64,000 nt of DNA. Origin: Chitinophaga arvensicola (GTDB taxonomy: Bacteria; Bacteroidota; Bacteroidia; Chitinophagales; Chitinophagaceae). The stretch covers positions 1,268,979 to 1,332,978 of the forward strand of contig NZ_FOJG01000002.1 of assembly GCF_900110835.1 (NCBI RefSeq), given 5' to 3'. Below, one piece after another: positions 9,901 to 17,443 of this stretch. Each line of letters starts with the position of its first letter. Positions within the stretch are counted from its first letter, which is position 1. Made by a program: the position numbers and the translations under genes. A model generated the notes under the pieces. The model was not told the origin of the DNA, ran no database searches, and saw only the letters and a program-made list of their open reading frames with translations.

Positions 9901-10379
9901 ACTGCGCCCCGGCTGGTTCCTTCTACCTGAACGGTCGCTCCCGCGAGATTGTTCTCATTATCATAGATCCGGCCGGTCAGGATGCGTTGCTGACGCACAG
10001 GCGGTTCTTCTTTTAAAAGGGAAATCACGATTTCATCCTTTATCAAAAGATAGGTCAGCTGTTTGGGCAGGAATGACCTGTTAAGGAAATCTTTCAGGGT
10101 TTCATTCTCTGCTTTTGCCGTCAGACGTACATTGCTGGCAGCCACATCACCACCAAATGTAAAGTTGACGCCCGCAGCCTTCGATATTTCCTTTATAGCG
10201 GCAGTTAAAGGCTCATTATTCAGGTTGATGGAAATGCGCTTGTTCAAAGGACCTTGCGCGGTAACAGTCATAAAAAAAGTAACCAGGACACTTGCACAGA
10301 ATATTTTCAAACGGACCAGGTGGAATTTTCTCAGGCACAATACTCCCCCCTTACGTAGAAAGGCATACGTTTTTGTCAT
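6939..10379 (-). CDS. SusC/RagA-family TonB-linked outer membrane transporter with STN signalling domain
   Basis: A 1,146-residue TonB-dependent receptor. After a signal peptide ending about residue 42 there is an STN domain (about 45-120, ISINLNNEPLTAAIKEISK), a carboxypeptidase-regulatory-like domain (about 133-205, LTGRIYDNENNLAGATV), then the SusC plug (PLILIDGIEL, ATALYGARGANGVILVTTK) and a long beta-barrel ending in phenylalanine-asparagine (NIGANIVFN). The STN domain is what TonB receptors use to signal to a FecR anti-sigma factor, which matches the FecR and ECF sigma genes directly upstream. It imports a glycan or similar oligomer across the outer membrane using TonB energy. Confidence 0.97.
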   Translation of the reverse strand: MTKTYAFLRKGGVLCLRKFHLVRLKIFCASVLVTFFMTVTAQGPLNKRISINLNNEPLTAAIKEISKAAGVNFTFGGDVAASNVRLTAKAENETLKDFLNRSFLPKQLTYLLIKDEIVISLLKEEPPVRQQRILTGRIYDNENNLAGATVQVEGTSRGAVTDQDGKYTLQINNDNEVLIFTFIGYLQQKMTVGKRTTLDVKMGPDPTKALNEVQIVAFGTQKKESVIGAITTINPKELKVPSSNLTSALAGRLAGIIAYQRSGEPGADNADFFVRGITTFGNNTRPLILIDGIELTTTDLARLQPDDIASFSVMKDATATALYGARGANGVILVTTKQGAVGKAKISLRLENSVSTPTKNIELADPVTFMKLHNEAVLTRDPLGTLPYTEEKIANTTAGKNPLVYPANNWREMLFKNYTMNQRVNLNVSGGGGVARYYVAGSFNKDNGILKVDNRNNFNNNIDLKNYSLRANVNINVTSSTELIVRLSGSFDDYKGPIDGGSTMYRKVMAANPVLFPAYFPQNEKTKFVRHIMFGNFGDNGEYLNPYADMVKGYKDQSRSQMLAQFELKQDLSFFTKGLSFRTMVNTNRTSNFEVSRNYDPFWYRISNYDALTDEYSVSRINQNGTEYLGYREGGKVLNSTFYMESMMNYNREFQKHGVSGLLVFITRQSLNANAGDLQLSLPYRNVGLSGRATYAYDNRYFTEFNFGYNGSERFYKTNRYGFFPSGGVAWAISNERFFDEYKNTITNLRLRYSYGLVGNDQIGRAEDRFFYLSNVDMNNEGRGATFGRDNTEYKRGVFISRYANEQITWEKATKQNLALEVNLWSKLNFIAEYYTEYRRNILMDRSSIPTTMGLSSGIKANLGEASGKGVDLSLDYRESWSKDLWASVRANFTYATSKYRVFEEPQYAEPWRYRVGTPLNQNFGFIAERLFIDDKDARNSPRQDFGAEYGGGDIKYLDVNGDGRITNADQVPLGFPLVPQVIYGAGFSAGYKQWDISAFFQGAANQSFWIDPVATAPFKQDGGVSGKNNTQLLKAYADSHWSEDNQDIYAIWPRLSPTVNNNNTQPSTWFMRNGSFVRLKQVEIGYSFSARLQRRLHTNQLRLYVNGTNLLLFSKFKLWDVEMAGNGLGYPIQRVFNIGANIVFN

Positions 10380-10452
10380 ACAGTAGCTGTATTTAGATGT
10401 TAATGAATAAGAATTATGATTTGGTTGATTTGTTTTTAACGGGATTGAAAAG

Positions 10453-11409
10453 TCAGGAATTAATTGATGTCAGGATATAATCGTCGTTTCGTCTGATGAT
10501 TTTAATTTTTAGTACCACTTTCAGTTTTTCCAGGAAAGTATCTACATCTTCATCGGGACGTATTCTCCCATAAAAAACCAGGTGTTGAATGTGGTCGCTG
10601 ATAGTCAGGCGGATATTAAAAATATGCTCCAGGTCCGCCGCTACTTCCTTTAAATGGCTCCCCTGGTATTCTATTTCACCCATTCTTCTTTGCAGCATCA
10701 GCGCTGCCTGCGGATAAGATTGGCTGGTAAGACTATTATTGCTACTATTATAAACGGCCTGTTGTAACGGTAAAAGCGTATGGGTATGTTGTCCATCATT
10801 TACCAGTACTGCTCCTGTCAGTAAAGTAACCTTCGAGATAGTATCGCGCGGGTATGCATTTACATTAAAACTGGTACCAAGCACGGTAGTGGTTAGCAGT
10901 CCTGTGCGAACGAGAAACGGTTTTTTCGCATCCGGAGCCACTTCAAAAAAGGCTTCTCCGGAAAGCTGTACGACCCTGTTACCCTCCGCAAAAGCGTCAT
11001 CATACCTGATCTCCGTGTTAGGCGACATCCATACCCTGGAACTGTCAGGAAGTGTGAAAATGGTTCGTTGGCCTGAGCGGGTGGTCCATACTATTTGTTG
11101 TACAGGGAGGTGACGGGGTAGTAAAAAAAACTTTATCAATATGCCAGCTCCCAGTAACAGCAATACAGCAGCAGCATATTTTAAACGACTAAGAAAAACA
11201 TGGTAAAGGGATAAACGTTTCCTTCTTTTATTGATATTCATCAGCATGCGGTCGCGAATCACGCCGGGTTCTTCTGTACCGGGCCAGGTAAGGCTTTCAC
11301 CCGGGTTTGTTTCATGACGATACCATTCCATTAAGGTATCTGTTTCCTGAGGCGTAGCGGTATCCAGGAAATATTTTTCTATCAGAGATAATAGCGTATT
11401 ATCTTTCAC
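10453..11409 (-). CDS. FecR-family anti-sigma factor
   Basis: A 318-residue inner-membrane regulator. The cytosolic N-terminus (about 1-70, LIEKYFLDTATPQETDTLMEW) is the sigma-binding part, one transmembrane helix follows (about 76-95, AAAVLLLLGAGILIKFFLL), and the periplasmic FecR domain covers about 105-205 (TFTLPDSSRVWMSPNT-like region and GEAFFEVAPDAKKPFLV). The C-terminal DUF4974 region ends the protein. It should hold the adjacent ECF sigma factor inactive until the SusC STN domain signals. It lies between the sigma gene (152-nt gap) and SusC (73-nt gap). The gap to the sigma gene carries unusual 10-bp repeats. Confidence 0.94.
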   Translation of the reverse strand: MKDNTLLSLIEKYFLDTATPQETDTLMEWYRHETNPGESLTWPGTEEPGVIRDRMLMNINKRRKRLSLYHVFLSRLKYAAAVLLLLGAGILIKFFLLPRHLPVQQIVWTTRSGQRTIFTLPDSSRVWMSPNTEIRYDDAFAEGNRVVQLSGEAFFEVAPDAKKPFLVRTGLLTTTVLGTSFNVNAYPRDTISKVTLLTGAVLVNDGQHTHTLLPLQQAVYNSSNNSLTSQSYPQAALMLQRRMGEIEYQGSHLKEVAADLEHIFNIRLTISDHIQHLVFYGRIRPDEDVDTFLEKLKVVLKIKIIRRNDDYILTSINS

Positions 11410-11510
11410 AACAAAGTTAGTTTAGCATATGCATGTACCACAACTAAAACGTAACCCTTACTCTGAATAAAAATTTTCTTAAAAAAACAAGTGAACGCCT
11501 TATTTACAGG

Positions 11511-11554
11511 CAGGATGGAACAGGACAGTGCAGGATAGTACAGGATGGTTCAGG
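11511..11554. repeat. Four 10-bp degenerate tandem repeats (CAGGATNGTA-like)
   Basis: Units caggatggaa, caggacagtg, caggatagta and caggatggtt follow each other without spacers, with a fifth partial cagg. They lie in the short gap between the ECF sigma stop (11562) and the FecR start (11409). A 10-bp period puts all units on one face of the helix. Confidence 0.8.
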
Positions 11555-11561
11555 TTATTTT

Positions 11562-12170
11562 TTAAAGCTTTCCTGCGTTCATTAAAATCATACATTTAAT
11601 TAATAGTGGTGTATAATCTTTCAGGTGGAGCCGTATTGACTTTAAAGCTTTTGTGAGATGGGCTTCTGCAGTTTTCGGGGAGATATTCATAGCGTTGGCT
11701 ATTTCAGGAATGGTCATACCGTCGTTCCGGCTGTACTGGAATACCAGTCTGCATTTTTCAGGAAGTTGTTCCACCACCTTACTTAGATACTCTTTCAGAA
11801 ACCGGGCAAAGATTTCTTCTTCCTGTTCTTCTATATTAAAGGACAGCTCACAATTCTCGCGTATAATCTGATCACGGCGGCGGTGGCGGCATACACTTTT
11901 GAAGACGGAATACCTGACAGCGGTAGCCATATAACCGCTCAGCGAATGTATGATGAATTCTTTCCGGCGATCCCACAGGCTTACAAACACTTCCTGTACA
12001 ATCTCTTCGGACTGTACCTGGTCCCTGGTTAGCTGGAAGGCGATGGCAAGTAATTTATCCCAGTACCGGGAATAAATTTCTGTAAAAGCGTTGTCTTCCC
12101 CTGCCACCATCAATTGCGCAAGGTCAGTTTCGCTTAGATTAGCGTAATCTCTTCTTCTATTCAGCTTCAT
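11562..12170 (-). CDS. ECF RNA polymerase sigma-70 factor, Bacteroidetes expansion type
   Basis: A 202-residue extracytoplasmic-function sigma factor. Region 2 is visible at about residues 25-95 (AFTEIYSRYWDKLLAIAFQL, then QSEEIVQEVFVSLWDRR) and region 4 at about 130-185 (LPEKCRLVFQYSRNDGMTIPEIANAMN, ending in SPKTAEAHLTKALKSIRLHL). It should direct transcription of the SusC/SusD operon immediately downstream when the FecR partner releases it. It is the first gene of the locus, which runs sigma, FecR, SusC, SusD and two lipoproteins, all on the minus strand. Confidence 0.96.
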   Translation of the reverse strand: MKLNRRRDYANLSETDLAQLMVAGEDNAFTEIYSRYWDKLLAIAFQLTRDQVQSEEIVQEVFVSLWDRRKEFIIHSLSGYMATAVRYSVFKSVCRHRRRDQIIRENCELSFNIEEQEEEIFARFLKEYLSKVVEQLPEKCRLVFQYSRNDGMTIPEIANAMNISPKTAEAHLTKALKSIRLHLKDYTPLLIKCMILMNAGKL

Positions 12171-12411
12171 TTTTTGTAGAAATCAATTTTGTATGCTACG
12201 TCCCGTTTTGGTCTTATTTAACAGCTAAAGTACATTATGTGAGATTATTCCAGTCATTTCTTTCGGAACCCGGCAACCAAAGTCGTATTTTTTTTTGTAA
12301 ATGAATAGTTAAAGTAAACCCGCGTATAGCGCCTGGAGGGTAGTGTAAAAAATACTTTTATGGAAACGGCACAGGTCTGCATCTATCCTTGAATCATTAA
12401 ACCCTTCCAAA

Positions 12412-13401
12412 ATGAGAAATCAACCAGTAAGGATGTCCGGTAAAAAACTGATTACTGTCAGCGCGCTGTTGCTGACGCATGTGATCACAGGATATTCGCA
12501 GGATGCCCGTACACAATGGATCAATGAAAACGCCTATGTGGTAGCAGCTGATACCACCTCGTCTACCGCAGACCTTCACTTCCTTGACGGCGAGCTAAAA
12601 AACAATGTTGTATTTGGACTGGGGGAAGCCTCTCATGGTACCAAAGAGTTCTTCAACCAGAAACGCAGAATCGTAGCATACCTGGTTGTTCATCTCAATT
12701 ACAAACGACTGGGCTTTGAATTCAACAGTAGCTATATCGATCCGCTCAATCAATACGTCATCAATGGTACCGGCGATCTGAAAACCCTGATGAAAGATAT
12801 GATGCTTTATAACACAACTGAAATTTATGACCTTTTCCAGTTTATAAAACGGTACAATGATGGGCAGCCTGCTTCCGAAAAAGTCAACCTGTTTGGCTTT
12901 GACAGGGAGGAATACGCCGGCGATCCGTTTAACCGGGATAAGTTTATGGCGGATAATATTATTGCGGATCAGGCAGCACATCCGCTTAAAACAATTATCT
13001 GGGCACACAATGTACATATTGCCAAAGATACTACCATGGCTCAATTTAAAGCAATGGGATATTACCTGCAGCAGGCATTCAAGCATAACTTTTATGTGCT
13101 GGGTTTTGATACTTTCAAGGGGTCGGTGACTGTTATCACGGAGAATGGATTGGCGGCAAAAGACTTTGACATGCAAAAAGAATCGTTTGCTGAAATATTC
13201 GCAACAGCAAATCAACCTATGCTATTCATTCCTTTTCACAAAACACCCAATCCTTTTACGGGTGTAAAAAATAATATCACGAACATCTATGCCAACTGGA
13301 CACCCAGAAGGACTTTGCCCATGATTCCGGGTGCAGATTTTGATGCAGTGCTGTTTATAAAAACAACGACTGCATCAAATATTATGGCCGCAGACAAATA
13401 G
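12412..13401 (+). CDS. Secreted, compact erythromycin-esterase-like protein
   Basis: A 329-residue member of the erythromycin esterase superfamily with a signal peptide (VSALLLTHVITGYSQ; an alternative start at 12433 keeps it). Key motifs are present: LGEASHGTKEFF (the Glu and His of the active site), GFEFNSSYIDPLNQYV, and WAHNVHIAKD with the second His. Family members are usually about 400 residues. Here the helical insert between FDREEYAGD and WAHN is very short (about 40 residues), so the lid over the active site is reduced. True macrolide hydrolysis is unproven for most of this superfamily, so I make no resistance claim. It is transcribed divergently from the ECF sigma gene. Confidence 0.85.
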   Translation: MRNQPVRMSGKKLITVSALLLTHVITGYSQDARTQWINENAYVVAADTTSSTADLHFLDGELKNNVVFGLGEASHGTKEFFNQKRRIVAYLVVHLNYKRLGFEFNSSYIDPLNQYVINGTGDLKTLMKDMMLYNTTEIYDLFQFIKRYNDGQPASEKVNLFGFDREEYAGDPFNRDKFMADNIIADQAAHPLKTIIWAHNVHIAKDTTMAQFKAMGYYLQQAFKHNFYVLGFDTFKGSVTVITENGLAAKDFDMQKESFAEIFATANQPMLFIPFHKTPNPFTGVKNNITNIYANWTPRRTLPMIPGADFDAVLFIKTTTASNIMAADK

Positions 13402-13911
13402 CTACTGTTTGGCACCAACGCTTTGTTCGTAGGTGGGTCCGTACATCCCAGGCACTTTATTGCCGGTAGCACGCAGATAAATTACCATTTCCCCGCGATG
13501 ATGGTAAACGTGATTGAATAAAAAACTGCGTACTACTACCGCCCTGGGAAGCGGGCCGAGCGCGGTGTGTTCCCCCACCTTCATCGTCCATTGTTTGCTA
13601 AGCCCCTCTTCCGTTGTCTGTTGTAAAGCTGTTCTGGCTTTCTGTACATTGTCTTCGAACAACTGCAGCGTAGCCTTGATATCGTCCGGGCTTCCACGGT
13701 CCAGTTTGTCGGTAGCCATATCATACACATCCTTCGTTAAGGTGCCTACATACCAGTAGTAAATGGTAGCTATATGCTGCGCCAGTTCGCCCATGGACCA
13801 GGAAATCGGAGACGGTTTGTAAGAGAGGTCCTTTTCTGGAACGGCTTCCAGCATCTTCCGGGTGCTGGTTACTTCCTGTTCAAATTCTGCGAGTAAGGAT
13901 TGGAGGAGCAT
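13402..13911 (-). CDS. DinB-family four-helix protein
   Basis: A 169-residue DinB/YfiT-like protein. The metal-binding histidines of the four-helix bundle are present as GELAQHIATIYYW and FNHVYHHRGEM, and the N-terminal helix reads LAEFEQEVTSTRKMLEAVP. Family members are metal-dependent enzymes, often thiol transferases; the reaction here is unknown. It is convergent with the esterase-like gene: the two stop codons touch at 13401/13402 with no gap. Expression is probably single-gene. Confidence 0.9.
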   Translation of the reverse strand: MLLQSLLAEFEQEVTSTRKMLEAVPEKDLSYKPSPISWSMGELAQHIATIYYWYVGTLTKDVYDMATDKLDRGSPDDIKATLQLFEDNVQKARTALQQTTEEGLSKQWTMKVGEHTALGPLPRAVVVRSFLFNHVYHHRGEMVIYLRATGNKVPGMYGPTYEQSVGAKQ

Positions 13912-14064
13912 GCTGTTAAATTTTTTGTGTTAACAATTTAGTGGTCTTTCAATGATCTCAATTTAACAATTTCAGGTCAGAAATGAAGCGTGGCCATACA
14001 TTAGTACGGTATCTACGCTCTCTATCTCAGTTTTGCACCGTATCTTTAAACCAGGTTATCAAAA

Positions 14065-14394
14065 ATGGATACGAAAAATATATTCATCGCCTGTAGTCAC
14101 TATGCAGGCCGCATTAAATGGGTGATGCACAACCGAAATGAATGGAGTTACATTGGGGTTGGCGACGACTACAACGAAGACAAGGTTAACAAAATTATCG
14201 CGCAACACTTCCCCGATTCAACAATCTATTTGGTGATAGACCGCCATCATTCATTTCTAACGCCAACAGCAACTGCCGCTCAAACAATTCGGGAACCGCT
14301 ACAAAAGAATAATCTAACGCTTAGTAACCTGGATTTTACAAAAATGATGGTATTTGACAGGATTGGAGTTGTTAAATATGGAGAAAGGTATTAA
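14065..14394 (+). CDS. Hypothetical small protein
   Basis: A 109-residue protein that I do not recognise. It begins MDTKNIFIACSHYAGRIKW and has mixed alpha/beta composition without a signal or membrane segment. It is the only plus-strand gene at the left end of an array of small minus-strand genes, and its stop overlaps the stop of the next gene by a few bases (convergent). The context suggests a conflict or immunity-type small protein, but nothing in the sequence proves that. Confidence 0.6.
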   Translation: MDTKNIFIACSHYAGRIKWVMHNRNEWSYIGVGDDYNEDKVNKIIAQHFPDSTIYLVIDRHHSFLTPTATAAQTIREPLQKNNLTLSNLDFTKMMVFDRIGVVKYGERY

Positions 14395-14690
14395 AAAGAG
14401 TTATTGTTTATTTCTTTCCACAGGAAAAATCCTCTTTCCACTACTTTGAACGAGTAATCAATTCCGTCTATCACATCCCCTATCGTTCCGGCCTGTATCA
14501 CCTCAACGCCATCGTACTCAGGTTCGAAATTAACGGCCCAATAATCCTGTTGATGCAGCAACATGGTTACCAACTCATATAAAGGAGGGCATGGTTGTGC
14601 TTCAACCAGCCCCCGCAGATAATCTTTGTATAAATCCAGCCCTTCGCCGGAAACAGCAATTGCTTTTTTATGTAAGAATATTTGCAGCAA
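14391..14690 (-). CDS. Hypothetical small protein, possible immunity protein
   Basis: A 99-residue acidic protein (QQDYWAVNFEPEYDGVEVIQ) with no signal peptide. I do not recognise the family. It lies in a run of small, mutually unrelated, mostly minus-strand genes (14.4-18.2 kb) whose composition and arrangement resemble orphan immunity genes for polymorphic toxins. The stop overlaps the convergent upstream gene by 4 nt. Confidence 0.6.
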   Translation of the reverse strand: MLQIFLHKKAIAVSGEGLDLYKDYLRGLVEAQPCPPLYELVTMLLHQQDYWAVNFEPEYDGVEVIQAGTIGDVIDGIDYSFKVVERGFFLWKEINNNSF

Positions 14691-14733
14691 ATTCTTTCTT
14701 TAAGGCGCAATCCCAAGCGTTTACTCACCGTTT

Positions 14734-15087
14734 TCACATCTTCCCTAGCATATCATCCCGAACCAAATCAAGAGCTACCGCCAGCTGAATTTGATTTCGC
14801 CTGGCGAGACCATCTAGGTATTGTACAACTGTTGCTATCTCTATGATAGGCTCAACAGCACCATTTTTCTCTAATTCAATAGTAGTGATAATGGCATCAT
14901 CAATTAGTATTGTATATATATCTTCACCCTGCTCAGGAATCCAATCAAGGATATATGCGGTTGTCATCTGTGGATGAATCTTCTTTAATACTGGTAGCAA
15001 CCGACTGCCAAAACCAAATAGTGAGTCCTTAGATTTAATAAGCTCAATCCGGAAGTCTTGTTCAGCTTTGCTGTTAATTAGTTTCAT
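14734..15087 (-). CDS. Hypothetical small protein, possible immunity protein
   Basis: A 117-residue cytosolic protein (KAEQDFRIELIKSKDSLFG at the start, TIELEKNGAVEPIIEIATVV in the middle). No family is recognised. The C-terminal helix (LARRNQIQLAVALDLVRDDML) looks well formed, so it is probably a real gene. It sits in the small-gene array between 14.0 and 18.3 kb. Function unknown; an immunity role is inference from context only. Confidence 0.6.
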   Translation of the reverse strand: MKLINSKAEQDFRIELIKSKDSLFGFGSRLLPVLKKIHPQMTTAYILDWIPEQGEDIYTILIDDAIITTIELEKNGAVEPIIEIATVVQYLDGLARRNQIQLAVALDLVRDDMLGKM

Positions 15088-15240
15088 GAATATTTCTATT
15101 TCGTTTAATTAATGCGATGCTGTTCCAGACTAATGCGTAGACTGAATAGTACCTGTGGTTGCTGTTATTAAAAAGCATTTTTGGCATTCACAGTACTGAG
15201 GCGCCCACTTATCATTTATATTATACCAGTTAAATCCTTC

Positions 15241-15731
15241 CTAAGAAAAATACACTTCATAATATGGAAAATACTTTTCTATTCTTAAAACATCTTTACA
15301 TTGCATTAATACTAATTCTTTCTCTTCTTTTGTAAAAACATGGCCAAAATAACCTTGTATGCTATATGCAGAAAGTAAAATTAATATTTCAAGATAAGCC
15401 AATAGGTCCACTGCCAGATGGAATAGCAGATCTCCATCCTCATACAACAACACTTCTTTGCTTTTTTATCAATAATAATCTTACCCGTATCAATAAAACC
15501 AATATGATAAAAATTAGCATCTTCACTAACCTTATTATAAAAACTAATTGCTGTAATATTCAGATTAGACAGATCTAAGTTATTGAATAGGTCATTCAAT
15601 AAATCTCCCGTTTCTTTAATGCTATCACTTTTTAAACCGGGAAGATACATTTCGTATATCCAGGAGTTATCATCATTGGGATACAGACCAGCAATAGCCA
15701 ATAACCGGGCTCTAAATTCAGTTACATTCAT
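15241..15731 (-). pseudogene. Frameshifted small gene, probable immunity protein (SMI1/KNR4-like C-terminal part)
   Basis: The first frame codes 116 residues from 15731. At about 15456 its sensible sequence (GKIIIDKKAK) turns into junk (KCCCMRM). The next frame picks up exactly there with EVLLYEDGDLLFHLAVDLL and runs to the stop at 15241. Restoring one base near 15456 would give a single protein of about 163 residues. The strand-turn-strand pattern around GKIIIDKKAKEVLLYEDG followed by a helix resembles SMI1/KNR4 (SUKH) immunity proteins; this is a weak match. The start overlaps the preceding frame's stop as ATGA, typical of a toxin-immunity junction. Either a true one-base deletion or a sequencing error. 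Confidence 0.6.
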
Positions 15732-15904
15732 ACAATTTCTGCCGCAGGCCCTAAGACCTTAATTTTATTATTCCTATAATCCTTTTCAATAACTTTGTCG
15801 TCACATTTATCTACCCGAATATACTCCCCATCCTTATCTTTTCCAAGATCATGGTACCGCATACGTTTCATAATTTTGGTAAACCCTATAAAATCAGGCT
15901 CCGT
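15728..15904 (-). pseudogene. Orphan C-terminal coding fragment overlapping the immunity-like gene
   Basis: On the minus strand an open frame of 58 codons (for example EPDFIGFTKIMKR, then GEYIRVDKCDDKVIE) ends in a TGA that overlaps the ATG at 15731. It has no start codon near its beginning; a stop lies directly upstream at 15905-15907. A highly charged tail ending right at a small gene with ATGA overlap is what the C-terminus of a polymorphic toxin looks like. Upstream sequence in other frames is not clearly coding. I treat it as the left-over tail of a lost toxin gene. Confidence 0.4.
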
Positions 15905-16199
15905 TCATATTGTGATTGGTCGCTATGAACATGATAAGAGACTACCTTCATTGATGTCGTTAGAATACTGGCATTTACCCTGGATACAACTGTTGACATT
16001 GGCCAAGAGAAACCAATGATGCCAACATACTTAAAGATTCCAAGATGATGAAGCGGCTTTAAGAGATTAACGACCTCCCTGATAAAGATAAAGACCCTTC
16101 TGGATGCTTTCCTTGCCAGATCTAAATTACAAGTAATACTAAAATAAATGACCTGACAATTATGGCAGACCATTTACTTTAATATACAGTCTGTAGCAA

Positions 16200-16607
16200 C
16201 TATTTTTTAGCAATTATCACTAACTCTTCTCCTGACATCCTAATCGAATTAATAAAATCTAACCTACTACTTAGTATATACATTAACTTCCCTGGGGCAT
16301 AAGTAGTATAATCTACAATAAACTTCTTATCATCGAACTGAAACTTAATGAACCATCCAGGATGCTTACTCATAAGCTTATTAGAAGGCTCTTTATAAAG
16401 CGTGTTAATCAACACACACATTTGCTCTTTTATTCGATCATATAAAAGATCCAGCATTCTACCAGAAAAAGAAACGGGTTTATCAATTTCAAGATACAAG
16501 TCAAATTCGTATTCTAATAAGAAAAATACAGAATAAAGATATTGATATGTAATACCTTCTATAGGGTATTCCTTCTCATTTTTGACATCTAATAATGTTA
16601 TATACAT
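16200..16607 (-). CDS. Hypothetical small protein, possible immunity protein
   Basis: A 135-residue protein starting MYITLLDVKNEKEYPIEG, with alternating strands and helices and a C-terminal strand-helix (SGEELVIIAKK). Family not recognised; no signal or membrane segment. Codon use is AT-rich like the rest of the 14-18 kb array. The following 800 bases hold a decayed transposase and tandem repeats rather than an intact gene. Confidence 0.6.
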   Translation of the reverse strand: MYITLLDVKNEKEYPIEGITYQYLYSVFFLLEYEFDLYLEIDKPVSFSGRMLDLLYDRIKEQMCVLINTLYKEPSNKLMSKHPGWFIKFQFDDKKFIVDYTTYAPGKLMYILSSRLDFINSIRMSGEELVIIAKK

Positions 16608-16802
16608 TTTCCGTCCATTTAGAGTGATAAAGAAAAAGCCAAGCGATCTTTTGGATTTGGCGCAATTTGCCAGTTTGTTAAGATAGTATAAAAACGGGCA
16701 TCAAATACCTGTTACCTATACATAACCTGTATTTATCTGATATGGGATATCCAGGGTTTATTTACAACTTATAAGTAAGTTATAGGCAAGTGAACCTAGC
16801 AT

Positions 16803-16868
16803 TACACTAGCTCTACACTAGCTCTACACTAGTATTAAGCCAGCACTGTCTCGTCCTTGTCTCGTCCT
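16803..16868. repeat. Two sets of 11-bp tandem repeats
   Basis: TACACTAGCTC occurs at 16803-16813 and 16814-16824 with a partial third copy to 16832. A second unit, TGTCTCGTCCT, occurs at 16847-16857 and 16858-16868. Both have an 11-bp period and lie in a non-coding stretch upstream of a small gene and next to a decayed transposase. Confidence 0.75.
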
Positions 16869-16927
16869 GATATAGCTATACAGATGAAGAAATAATCCTG
16901 ATATCGTTTTACAGTCTGTCATGTAAA

Positions 16928-17232
16928 TCCTGATTTTATTTTATAATACCATTGACTCTTTCTGCGAGCGCATTCTCATATGGACTACCGTTTTATGTCA
17001 TACTGATATTGATATCATTTTCGGTAAGTAAATCTACATAGTCTTTACAACAATATTGAATACCCTTGTCTGAATGATAGGTGAGATCCAGACATTTAAA
17101 ATATTTATGCTTCCAGTGATGGGAGTCGGTAGTGCATGCCTTTCTTTTACATTGTCTTACCAACATGTGATGTGCCTACTGGAGATTAAACAAGTGATCT
17201 CTGCCCACCTGAACATGATGAGGCTCCAGACG
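16928..17232 (-). pseudogene. Decayed IS3-family transposase (OrfB, rve integrase core) with internal deletion
   Basis: One minus-strand frame reads LEPHHVQVGRDHLFNL, stop, AHHMLVRQCKRKACTTDSHH, WKHKYFKCLD, then YHSDKGIQYCCKDYVDLL and, after another stop, NGSPYENALAERVNGIIK. The first half matches the IS3/IS150-group HTH_21-like segment (typically ...KRKRR..TTDSxHxxxxYpNLI). The second half is the rve core with HSDxGxQY and the NAxAExxNGxxK region. The 100 or so residues normally between them, including the first catalytic Asp, are missing. In-frame stops at two or more places confirm decay. No intact terminal inverted repeats were found. Confidence 0.8.
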
Positions 17233-17443
17233 CTTATTTTATCATTCTGTTACAAACGGTGTTAACCCAGATTAATTAAAATGTATCAATGTTATATAAT
17301 CAATGTGGAAATTTTTTGAATAAAAATAGCGCTATGGGTTTGACGAAGTTAACTATCAACTTAAAACGGCGCAGACGAAGGCCGAAAAGGTTAGACTTTC
17401 GTCAGGTCAATTCCTGGGTAATATCTTGTTTTCGTGTTCAAAT

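Noticed and set aside
15886..16173. Minus-strand open frame of 95 codons
   Set aside because: Composition is not protein-like, and neither it nor the other frames here give a consistent family. It may hold debris linked to the toxin-tail fragment, but I cannot support it as a gene.
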